A model generated the notes under the pieces. It was not told the DNA's origin. It worked only from the letters and a program-made list of their open reading frames with translations, and ran no database searches. From positions 6,014,001 to 6,078,000 of the forward strand of contig NC_088320.1 in assembly GCF_910592395.1 (NCBI RefSeq): a stretch of 64,000 nucleotides of DNA, in the 5' to 3' direction. Source of the DNA: Lineus longissimus. Taxonomy: Eukaryota > Nemertea > Pilidiophora > Heteronemertea > Lineidae. Below are positions 1-10,963 of the stretch, in pieces. Each line of letters opens with the position of its first letter. Position 1 is the first letter of the stretch. Both the position numbers and the translations under genes were made by a program.

Positions 1-3000
1 ATGGAAAGCATGCGATTTCAAAGACGTATCCTTCCGGAGCCTCAGTAGAATGCCAGTCACAAAGCAACCATTTTGTTTTTTGTCAGGATTGTGCTGAGTC
101 AATCCGGTAATCTAATCATCCCATCAAGGACAAGATTGACATGATACACGCTGTTGTTGTTGTTGTTTTTTAAAGAGAGTGGTTCAGAGTCTTCGCTAGC
201 ATGACTGTTTGCTCTTTTGAGCATTGTAATGCTGCCCACTGGGTGCAAGGTGAGAGTATTGACCGGGCTCGTGACTTACAGTGGTATCCCAGCTGCCTGA
301 TCGGTACAACTTTTCCAAGGTCATAAGCAATTTTTTCAGTGGCGACCAATGACGAACTTTGTGTACACGAACACTACTGTGGTAATTTTATACTTCGCTG
401 ATTGACACAGAAAAGGCCATCAACCATTCACCAGCGATGATACCGTAGAGTCCTCCCAGGAAAAACAAAATGTCTTGATTAAGTGGCCTCTGGGAAAAAT
501 CTGACATCAGTGCGTATATCAAAGCAGGAAAGCGTAAGTTGATGTCTAAAAATGGTTGCAACTCTACACTTTGTGGCCAATGATGGTCGCGTATTTATGT
601 TGTTATCGGTTATGGGGCTTCGGAGATCAAAAGGCGATCATAGATGCGTCCCAAAGTGTAATTTCTCCCGCAGACTTTGAAGTGGCCAAGGGTGGTTTAG
701 TCACTGATTACATGGCGAACGATTATGGCTACGACTGATTTGTTTGTAGCCTGGCCCAGAAAATGGCAGATGGAAAGAACAAAATTTCGTTAATTGGTTG
801 TGGCAATCGGTTATTCTTCTTGTCCTTGGTTTGGGCGACGCACGAACGCGAGTGTTGCACGGAGAATCACAGCCTCTGTTATCGCTCTGTGAAAACACAC
901 TTAAAGGCGTGGCTTGCTTTTTTGTTATAAAGCACTGAGACCTGTCTGGTTATTGACACATCACTTTATTTTCGGCGCTATAGAGCATTTTACAATGTCT
1001 TAAAGTCAGAATGCGCGCACAAATCCGTTGTTTTCACACGACTAACGTTCTTGACGATACCTAGTACTGGTATTCACATAGCGTTGCTGACCAAAACTAA
1101 TAACACTACCTGAGCAGTCGGATTTTTGACCAGAATAGGCTAGCGTGAATGAACGAAATTATTTACAAGATCAAACGATTTTGTCTGCAGTCTAGGGAAT
1201 GGAATATCTCTTGCGGGCTCAGAGAGGTATTATACATTTTGATTAGTTCCTGGAGATAATATCAAGGGTCAGTTGCCAGACGAGATGCACAACCGGTACC
1301 CGCTTTCTTAAGTCAGGCTATTCATTCCAGTTGCGTTTGATGTATAGTAGAGATTGGTCATGGCCAGTTGTGAGGATGAACGGATCCTCGAATCACACCC
1401 ATCACCAGTCGATAACGTCACTTAGGTTATCATTTCTGGCCGATAATCTCAGCATTCCATCACGACCGCCGCATTTCATTTTTTGTACATTTTCTTTTTA
1501 ATAAATGCATTGACGTAGTAGTGTACCTGTGACGAGGATCGAAGTGTGGTCTTGCACCCGCTGACGGATTGGTAACTGAGAACGCCTGACGCCTAGAATA
1601 TATACCGTGAAATCTTTTCTAAGAGGTCAATCATCAGGCCTATGATTTGGATAACAAAATATTGGCTTGATCACCCGGATTTTGGACCTCTCAGTATCGA
1701 TTTGATAGTAATCCTTCTCGTCGTAATCCATGCAATAATATTTCTCATTAGACAGAAAGTATGAAAAATTATCTTAGCTGCGCACGACTCAGGATGAAAA
1801 AAAATAATCTCAAATCGGCGGCCGAGTCGAAAATTACGTTCCCGACTTGGACACAGGGTGTTTTGTCCACGCAGTTCAGCTTCAAGCTCAGCGTTAACCA
1901 TCTGCAGGTCTTGGGTTCCGTCCTTGGAAAGCCCGAGTCAGACAGAACGTGGTTTATCGCCGGGCATAGCCCTTTCTATTCATATCAATAGGCTTCCGCT
2001 ACACTTTGTTCAGCTGGAATGTTCTTAAAGTTGTTATATCAAGCTACATGTCTCTTAAGTCAATCAGTATATTAAGAAACAGTCACAAAGACTTCGTTAA
2101 CCAAAATGAACTATCGTGCCGATAAAGTACGTGCTTATCGTTCCAGCGCAAACATACTTTGAAGTTCATACTATGACTTTGGAGGCTTTGGAGACACCAG
2201 CCAGGCTCTTCCTTTGTATACATGTCATCCTGGCAAGTATTCTGCCGTCGGCTTCCTCCAGCTGCCGAAGAAGTTGGCTGGGATGATGTCACTAATTGTA
2301 GCCCGTAGTGAAGTACATGGCCGAGCTTCCACCGCCCCCAGCCGGCCGGAGGTAACCGTCTGCGAGCACTGAGACATGACACGGGCGCGACGGAAGTGGG
2401 CAAAGTTTGGCGAAGACAAGGATAGATCAAAGACTGGTGAAAGAGTGAAATTGGTTTTGAAAGTTCATGCAACTTCATGAATGACGGAAACAGTGGCCTG
2501 ATCTTTCTTTCAGCAATTGGCGATGTGCGTGGGAGGTGGTAAACTTGTGAGGTTTGGCGACTCGCGGAAAAGATGAAACGGGCGGAATAGAACTAAGAGA
2601 CGAATAAGTATTGGCATCAATTGCCGGATTCGTCACACATCGCACTGTCTTTATAAAATGTATAACCTTTTTGTAAATTGGTTGAAAAAGGGTCAGTAGT
2701 CAGCATCTTAAACCACGATACTTCTATCACCCAAAGACCTTTTCCATGACGTTCTAAATCTAGCCTGTTGTGCAGTACATGTGACAGCGCTTCCGGCAGC
2801 CGGAGTGACCAGAATGACTGCTGAAGATGTGACACGGCTCAGACGGAAATGGACAAGTTTGCCGACAACGCCTAAACGCTGGGATGTTAATAGGCTACTG
2901 AGCGAATGGTGACATATAATACCACGTTTCGTGGTGAGTGTTGCCGGACAGATTAAAGGTGGCCTGTCGCGAAACCCTTATAAAAATGGGAAGTCATTGA

Positions 3001-3603
3001 TAGCCCGGTAAAGACTGAAGATGGGAATACATTCTCATTCATATAGCTTAGCTGTTTCAAGGAGACCAGCTGTGGCATATACATATAGTTTTCAATTTCA
3101 ATTTTTTTTTCATCTCATGAATAGCATCACAACTCAGCAATCTTCAAAATGAATCGTATCACACAAACTGACAATGGCAATCGTCCACTGTCGTGTCTCG
3201 CGCCAAAAAGTCCAGTGTTAGTGTTTTTAAATTTTATCACATTTCATTCCAGTACCTGTAATATTCCCTTGTTTGCATGGGAAGGCCACCTACAGTTTGC
3301 GAGAATTGACATGATATTTTCCTAATTTCCATCATATAGTGGTACGATTCAGAAGTCAAGAATGAGCCAGAAACCGAAGTATGTCTCCTAAAGAGTAAGA
3401 CAATAATGTTGTAGAACGCTACTGGACAAATATTTTCTATGATTCCTGTATTTTGGGGGGGAGGAGAGGTGTCTACGACTTTTGGTTTCCTCTTGACCCT
3501 GTGATTTCTTTTCATGTTCATGTCAAAGTATTATCACGTTTTCTATGACCATTTTCATGCCATTTTCAAATCACTGATTTCTTTTTCAACTTACTCGTTC
3601 CAG
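1..3603. other. Upstream non-coding region
   Basis: I recognise no coding exon here. It is AT-rich with only short unsupported reading frames. It should contain the intron, and probably the 5' exon or promoter, of the GPCR that follows, because a polypyrimidine tract and CAG acceptor end it at 3603. It also holds a weak direct duplication (about 2300-2430 and 2765-2875) and a short TTG microsatellite near 152-166. Confidence 0.6.
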
Positions 3604-4739
3604 GGGTAGGCGACATCAACAGTTCCGGCCATGATATAAACGGGACGCTACTCAACGGAATGCGGTTGCTCGAGTCACACGGGGAGGTCCACCCAAACCA
3701 GGGATTCTACGACAAGGCCCAGTTTGTGACGGGCCTGATATGTTACCCCATAGTGTGCATTTTCGGAATAACAGGGAACCTTATAAGCATTATCGTAATA
3801 AGCCATGGAAAATTACTAAATTCGACGAATATTTACTTAGCGGCGCTAGCCGTTTCGGATACGATAAAATTGATGAACGATTTTTGTTATTTCTTAGTGA
3901 TATTATTACTCCGCGTTGACCCGCCGATGGGGGAATTGGGCTATGCTTATTTGTATCCGTACGCGCACTTTATTTTCAACGCGACTGCCTGTGTTACTGC
4001 TTGGTTGACCGTGTCCGTCGCCGTTGAGCGATACATTCTCGTGTGTCGACCGGCACGTGCCAAACACCTATGCACTATTCGACGCGCGCGGATTAACACA
4101 ACCTTGGTATTTATCGCCATGAGTATGCTGTGTGTCCCGTTCGCATTACGATACGAAACGATCACAAGAACTAGCAACACTACCAATGAGACAGCCTTAG
4201 ATGTGGAAGTAACGTCTCTATGGAGAAATAAAACATTCGAAACAGTATACACGTGGGGGCAAAATCTAATACGTTCTGTGATACCGTTACTTGTGCTATG
4301 CGTTTTGAACTTCTTGATAATACACGCAGTGAGGCGGACTCGTGCGCGTAAGACCGTTTTCTCGCGGCATAGGATAACTATCATGTTACTGTGTGTGATT
4401 ATAGTGTTTTTACTGTGCATTACACCCGACGCCATTATGTCCACCGTGTTTGGGTTTGGGTATTACGAAGAAAACTATCTCGTCCGAGGTGTCAGAGAAT
4501 TCACAGATTTTTTATTATTGGTAAACTCGGCGGTGAATTTCATCCTATATTGTATTTTCAATACTTTATTTCGCAAGCAGTTCATGGTTTTATTTTGCAA
4601 TCGCTGTGCGAGAGACCGGATACAGATTCACGAAAGCAGATGCGGGAAGGTGTCCTTCTCGCTACGGACCCCATCTGTCGCAAATAATGGTTTCCGGAAG
4701 TTGAGCAGCATCAATGGCGCCTCCAAAATCTATAAATAG
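3604..4739 (+). CDS. FMRFamide-receptor-like class A GPCR (5' partial)
   Basis: Seven-transmembrane, rhodopsin-family neuropeptide-type receptor, expected at the neuronal plasma membrane and coupled to G proteins. The first in-frame ATG (3660) gives 359 aa. The exon begins after a CAG acceptor at 3601-3603, and the reading frame stays open upstream of 3660, encoding two N-glycosylation sequons (NSS, NGT) typical of an extracellular N-terminus, so the true start may lie in an earlier exon. Visible motifs are GN in TM1, LAVSD in TM2, ERY at the end of TM3, CITPD in TM6 (in place of CWxP) and NSAVNFILY in TM7 (in place of NPxxY). More sequons (NTT, NET, NKT) sit in extracellular loop 2. ECL2 and the top of TM3 carry no cysteine, so the usual disulfide is absent. 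The TM7 signature resembles invertebrate FMRFamide-receptor-like proteins, but the ligand cannot be named. Confidence 0.88.
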
Positions 4740-6894
4740 CATTCGTGGACGGCGTCACGTGCCGCTATGGCCGATGACGTCAGTTGTATGCCCTCCCGGG
4801 CGGACTTTAATGAATTACCCTCCACAAATATAGGGTGAACTCCCGGCATTCCAGAGGAAGCTGAAGTGCGTGTCATCTCAATGTAAAAATCTACCTCAAA
4901 ATGCAACCAAATACAGGATTACAGAGGAGTACTATGATATTTTGAATTGGTACACGCATATTGTAAACACGGTGCCTATAGTCGACTTGCCACATGACTG
5001 ACCACCGAGCAGGGGTTATACCAGTATTTCTGGTTACAAATGCCCCGCCCGATCCTATGCAGCTTGTCCTGTGTAAAGGGTGCAAGAAGTACATGTACAT
5101 TGCACATTGCATCTCACTAAAATTCGTTTTAGAAAAGATTAGGGCGTGTCTGTGGTGGCCTGTAACTGGTGTCAGTATTCATTCGATTAGGCACCGTGGT
5201 AAACACTGCAAAACAGGTATGTGACAGCAAGTCGGAAAAAAAGGCCCTAAAATATTTATTTATACATGGTAAAACTAAGCTAGGTGTTTTGTAAATATAG
5301 GGAAACACCATCCAAAGGTAAGAAAGGCGGAAAATCTAAATTTGTATGCATGTGCAGATGAAAGGCTAGGCTATTTAACTATCTACGCTGACGCTTGTTG
5401 TAGTGTAAGAATCGAGATGGAATCGCAAGTTTACGCAATAAGAACCAAAAGGGAACTTTATTTTGGTATTGAGAGTACTCCGTGGTACAAACGCACTTCT
5501 GCCAAAGCTTAAAACGAAGTCTACTTATTGACCTATTTTCGGGTGTGAGTAGATGCTTTCTTTGTGTGTTTTCCATTGTGAAAGTGATCCTATCAGAAGA
5601 CAAATTTGGGATGTCAAAGAACTTTTCATCAAAATTAATTTCAGATATAGATATGATAGGCTTCTCCTTTCATGTGTCCATTTCACAGCCAGCAAAAATA
5701 ATACATGTATAACAAAGACTTGGAGGGATATATGCGTGGCGGAAGAAATTGAGGTTGTTAATCTTGCAGAGTACCTAATGACTATTGACTATTGACTAAT
5801 GACTAATGAATTTTATTACATTCTCACCAAAATTGGTACATATAGGTGACAATATTAGTAGCTTTGCCGTTTGCATTGTGTGTCTCCCCCTGTTGGCTGC
5901 TTGGAGAAACAATACTCTCGACTCTGCTTCGGGAAACACAATTTTACATCGAATTAGAACTCGTTTTGGAGTTTACCAAAGAGATGTACGTGGCAAAGAA
6001 GCATAGGTGTTTTCGGCAAAGGCTTATCCTCCGCTTCAGAGATGTTTTACTCAAAAGTTTCAAGATATGTTAGACCTTGCTAAGTCAGAACCGATTTCGG
6101 GGCATTTTCACATGGCAAAGGTACGGTGGGTAAAGGTATCGGTTGGCCTAAAATTATCTGGAGAGGAAATGACGACACAAAAGAAACAGACAAAATTTCA
6201 TTTTGAGGGGCGGAAGGCAGGAAATAGAACTCCTCACTTCTGGAAATTGAAATGAATTATTTGGATCATCAGAAGTCAAGTGGCGTTGAAATCGCGATGG
6301 ATTTTTTCAATCGTGGGGATGGGAGCCAATAATGTGATACGAAGCTGTGGCAAGGAACCCGAAATAATTTAGTACCGTAAAAATGGTTGCGGTCATTACT
6401 GTAAATCGTCAAACATTCGCTGGCATTATATATATTAGAAATAAAGAACTATCGTAATCCGGAAAAACAGAAATCTGAAACTTAACTTCAGAACTTTTTG
6501 CGAATTGCACAATTACAATAATGTATAGAGGCGCGGAGATTGATGGTTTCCAGTATTTACGTACATGTAAACTAGCTCTGCACTGTACAACAGCCGTAGT
6601 GCTAACCTTTTCGACATTGCGCGTCCCATTGATGCACAATACGATTTGTTTCCAATATTTTACGACAAAACCCGTAGAAGCATCTTTTATTTACCCTTTT
6701 CTGTGAGTACATGTACATTCGTATTATTCTTATTCGCGGATGTCAGTTTTTCAGTATGAAAAATAAAGATCATGTAATTTTCTATTTCAAATGCATCTGA
6801 CCAACTCACTTTAGTTTCATGTTGTGTGGAATGTTGCTGCATATTGCTGGAGTCTAGCTGAAAACGAACCAGACTGAACTCTACCCTCGTTCCA

Positions 6895-6929
6895 GGCAAC
6901 ATGATTTCCGAGCAGGAATTCATGTTGCC
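6895..6929. repeat. Short inverted repeat (hairpin)
   Basis: A perfect 10-bp inverted repeat (6895-6904 against 6920-6929) encloses a 15-nt loop. It is followed by a 20-bp motif repeated about 30 bp apart (6931 and 6961). No function is assigned. Confidence 0.5.
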
Positions 6930-7031
6930 TCCGACAAGGTTCATATCAAGAGGAAAATCGCCTCCGACAAGGCTCATATCGCCATAGCCTGGCTGTTAGA
7001 GGCGAAGAAAATCTCCGCCCTAACATGAAAA

Positions 7032-7115
7032 ACCTCTGTGGTTCAACGGTTAGAATGCTGGACTTTCGATCTGATGAACACGGGTTCCACTCCCCGTGTA
7101 TCCACAACATTTTTT
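7032..7115 (+). pseudogene. tRNA-like element (tRNA-Glu-TTC-like, degenerate)
   Basis: A perfect pol III A-box match (7039-7049), a B-box-like GGTTCCACTCC (7083-7093) and a run of six T (7110-7115) are spaced as in a tRNA gene. In standard numbering the anticodon would read TTC (Glu). The acceptor strands do not pair in that register and the T-stem is imperfect, so this is probably a tRNA pseudogene or the head of a tRNA-derived SINE rather than a working tRNA. Confidence 0.4.
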
Positions 7116-7567
7116 CTCTCTTCATTTCCGTTTTTTAATCATTCATGAACATATAGTATTATTAGTATTGTTATCATCGTTATCATCAATATCATTTTTA
7201 TCCTGAAAACCCCTAAACCCGAACTTTACAAACTCAAGTACTCACGGATTTCAGACTGCAACGAAGATCTCACCAAAACTGATATAACTGTAGAATTTCC
7301 CGAGACATGTCCAAAACCACCTCACGACTCTTGCGGAAATCGTTATTAGTGATCAGCATTTAGTCTGTTGCTACATGAGCAGGCACATGGAGGCGAATAG
7401 GTGCATTTTCCTCCTGGTCACCTATAAAATCCTTCACCCAGGTTTCCCTTTAAATCACTGTGTGCTATATCAATACGATAGACTATCCCAGCATTCTACT
7501 ACAGGACATAAAAGAGGCGAAAAGGCACATTATCCTCCTTGTCAACTCGAAAATGAAACCGGAGTGA

Positions 7568-9810
7568 TCAACTCGCACAGAATACTTTTCTGACGTCACT
7601 TCGATATTTCCTTCCTCCGCCGAGCACGTACATCAGAAAATTTACTCCGTGGTTTAAATGGGTCAAGGTCAAAACGGACCAAAATATCACGTGGAACTGG
7701 AGCAGGTGATAGGGATCGCTAAAGTCGAAATCTCCAACTCCCGGTATGGTGTTTATGAGCTCGAAAATGGCGTACGGTAGACAAAGAAGGATAAAAGCGA
7801 CGGATACAAAAATCAGCATCCTGGTCAAGTGCTTGTCGCCATCCTTTTCTTTTTCTTGGCCTAATTTTTGTCTGCCTTTTCCCGCCCGGCCTAGAGTAAC
7901 AATAATTATTATATTAGAAATCGAAATAACCCCGAATGGAATAACAGTCGAAAGTAACAAATTGTAGGTCGTCACTACTGTCTCTAACCATGAAAAATCT
8001 CCAAAGTCTGGTGCGAATATTTCGAATCTTGTGCCTTCCATGAGAATCTTGTAAGTAAAGAAGAGAACTATGTTTAAAATAGCTGGTATGATGGTCACTG
8101 TGACGCATGCTTTTTTGGCCTTTGATACTGTACATAATTCTCGTGCCCTCAGCGGAAGTAGTACAGCGCATGCGCGATCTGCTGTCATGGCCGCAAGGAC
8201 CAATCTCGAGGCTTCGCCGAATGTGAATAGTCCGTAAGTTAAAGATCTGAAAATGAAATTGCTAAATGCTATCAACCTTGGCCAACATTTTCTTGAAAAA
8301 TAAGGTTTTGAAGAGGGTTCATTCGTGTAGGTCTCAATAACTTCAAAGGTTGTTCAAAAGCTATATTTTTAGTATTCCTTGACCAGTCCTTTTTTTACAG
8401 AGAAGATGATTCATGAAACACAACATGAAGATTTAAATATCAGGACACATGTTCCAAAGGTGACCGCTGAAAATTCCTCTGTGGTCTTCCTGGACAGAAC
8501 GCATACTGTAAATCGAAAATGTAGGTTATTCGCAAAAACCGCGAAAATAAACAGCCTGCAAACCTTGACGGTTTTCAGTATGAGGTTCCTGTCCAAGTGG
8601 GAAATTCCTACCCGGAATTCCTGTTGCTTGGTACGAATATTATTTTGCACCTGACCAAAAGGTCTCAGTGGCAGAAACAATATACGATATTAATAAAGAC
8701 CTGTAAACCTTTTTACTTAAAACTTCGTGTATATGTAGGCATTTATGTACGAAACTTATGCAAGTAAACGTATTTTAGAGGTCTTTAATTATTTCGCACA
8801 ATATATGTGGCCGGTGGAAAGAATTGGATTATGTGTTGAATAACAACCATAAATGCTTTTGCTTAAAATTTCATGTACATTGACTCACGGAATTTATGTA
8901 CGAAACTCAAGTAAACGCATTTAATATATGGTCCTTATCATTTCGCACAATGCTTGTTAAAAGCACGTCTTGATGATATGAATAAATACCATAAAAACGA
9001 TTTTCAAAACGTCAGGTACATTATCAACATTTCTGTACAAAAATCAATAGTCTTTAATCATATCGCACAATGTTTGTTGAAAACAATTGATGATATGAAT
9101 AAAGACCATTAAATGATTTTTAAAACTTCGTGTACATTATCAAAACTTAGCATTTTTGTATAACAATCAAGTGAATGATTAATCTTTATTCATATCACCG
9201 TACGTTTGTTAAAATATGCCGTTCAGCATCAGGCCATATTACAAGTACTTATCATATACTTGAAATCTGGCCATAAAGCTGAACTGTAACTTATGCACCC
9301 GATGAGCCCACGCAAATGTTTCAAACATCCACTGCGAAGTCTGAGGAGAATATAGGTAACATGCCATTGTTAAGATAGTCCGCCAAGGTTGATGAAATGA
9401 GCTGATATTTGCAGTGGGGCGGGCCTGCGCTGGTCTGTTTTTAAGGTGTCAAAACGATTTATTATTACTAACGCATTTATGTAAAACTTGTATCTCAAGC
9501 CCGTTCCGATGCCGTGATTTACCAGCACGGTGTAGAGCAACGAACACGTCAGCACCAGCGTGTCGAGAACTGATATGGCGCTCATGTACAGGCAGGTGCT
9601 AATATTCCTATTATGACGTTTCGTCGTAATTAGTAAGGATATCGTATTTCCGAAAATTCCAAAAGTGACGTAAACAAAGCCTGCGTACTTCTTTAGAACC
9701 TCAAGTGCAAACTCCAGTTCTTGATATCTAATTTCTCCAGATGGTATCACGTGGTGTACAGTGCTTGCGTTGATGTCAACACGTATGACGGAAATGTACG
9801 CTTCAAACAT
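7568..9810 (-). CDS. Diverged class A GPCR (peptide-receptor-like), two exons
   Basis: Complete two-exon model on the minus strand: exon 1 is 9810-9473, exon 2 is 8246-7568, joined 1017 nt, 338 aa. The donor GTTAGT at 9472 and acceptor TTTTCAG at 8247 agree in phase (GC|A, Ala) and fall inside TM3. An in-frame TAA lies four codons upstream of the ATG. Motifs are GN in TM1, a TM2 with VLD in place of xxxSD, ADR(A) at the end of TM3 (Tyr of DRY lost), CLPY in TM6 and NHGVNFLMY in TM7. The TM7 form is shared with FMRFamide-receptor-like proteins and with the GPCR at 3.6 kb. Neither TM3 position 3.25 nor extracellular loop 2 carries cysteine. The third intracellular loop is Lys/Glu-rich and the C-tail very short. 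The ligand is unknown. Confidence 0.88.
8690..9215. repeat. Degenerate tandem repeat in the GPCR intron
   Basis: About four imperfect copies of a 115-145-bp AT-rich unit, recognised by AAAACTTCGTGTACATT-like segments near 8718, 8862, 9003 and 9119 and by TTTCGCACAAT-like segments. It fills much of the intron of the minus-strand GPCR. Confidence 0.65.
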
Positions 9811-10963
9811 CTTCCTGACGCCTTATGTACACACCGAATATAAATGTCCGCCTATTTCCAAATCATGGCAACTAAAAAGGTTACATTAGGTGGTCAGTTG
9901 CTGGTTAGGAGTGGAGAAATAAGGCGAAAGAAGTTTTCAACGACAAAATGCTGCGTGTGGTATTGCACTGTCCGTATCTGTGAGTGGTGCCTACTCCGAC
10001 ATGAACGCGTTGCACTGTTTCCCCAGTTGATTTCCTGTTTGGCCGAGTGGTTGACGCCGGTGTTACGAACGCAGGCTTGACGACGGTTGCTGACGGAGGA
10101 GAAAGAGCAGTGTTATCGCCCATAAACCCTTAAAGCGATGCATCCTCACAAAGTTATCATGGTGATGAGAAGTAAAAATATGCAACCCGCATCATTCTTT
10201 TCATCTGTTGTTTTAACCAAAAGAATCTGAGGTAAAGTTAAATTGGGCTCTCCTAGTTGACGATTTCTATATAAAATTTGCTATATTTGAAATAACAGTT
10301 TTTAAGGTAACTCTGAAATACGAACCGTGATGGGGTTATTTTATATGCAACATATGTACGCATAGCAAATACTATAATCGTGCATGTAGTTAGGGTATAT
10401 GAGCCCTACATGTAATAGGGTAAAATGCATTTCTTCTTCTCTCCAGGGCGTAGTCCTCCTCCCAGGTAATGAGGCTTATTGGCCTACTGGCTCCCTCTTT
10501 GGCCAGTGTTCACGACTGATAACATTACCTTTAATTAGATGCAACATTTACATACAATATAGCCGATAACATATGTACAAATAGGAGTGTGTGTTAGCAA
10601 AACATAAACAAATATTAAAGCACGCCACGCTTTTAACAATTTGGCACGAACAAGCAAACTCTGAACTGTGCAAAAGTCAACAAAATCAAACGAAAGTGCA
10701 TTGTAAATACCAAAGTAATGAGTTAGGTGCCAATACTTTGCTACAAAAGTTAACGGCTGTACCGTGTCCATCGAGATATGCCGATACCGAACTTCCAACC
10801 GTAACTTAGCAGCCATTGACTAGCAACGTACGCTTTCGAAGTGGTGCTTCGGGGTGGATTGCATACTGACATAACACTCAAAGCAAATTTGTTTGTGTTT
10901 GAGAGGACTCCATGCACCTCTCGTAGCCTTTATATCTGACCTTATTGCACAGGTTAAATAACA
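9811..10963. other. Divergent intergenic spacer, GPCR to nicotinic-type subunit
   Basis: The spacer lies between two divergently transcribed genes (minus GPCR and plus channel subunit) and should hold both promoters. I see no convincing exon and no clear TATA box. ACATGTA palindromes occur near 10390-10420. Confidence 0.5.

Larger units (their letters stand above)
4740..7567. other. Intergenic region between two convergent GPCR genes
   Basis: This must hold the 3' UTRs of the two flanking GPCR genes, which point toward each other. I see no coding exon. Contents are several TACATGTAC palindromes (near 5091 and 6711), short direct repeats near 5780-5810 and 6931-6980, a hairpin at 6895-6929, and a tRNA-like element near 7032-7115. 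Confidence 0.5.

Noticed and set aside
3947-4444. 165-codon minus-strand frame across the first GPCR
   Set aside because: Antisense shadow of the seven-transmembrane exon.
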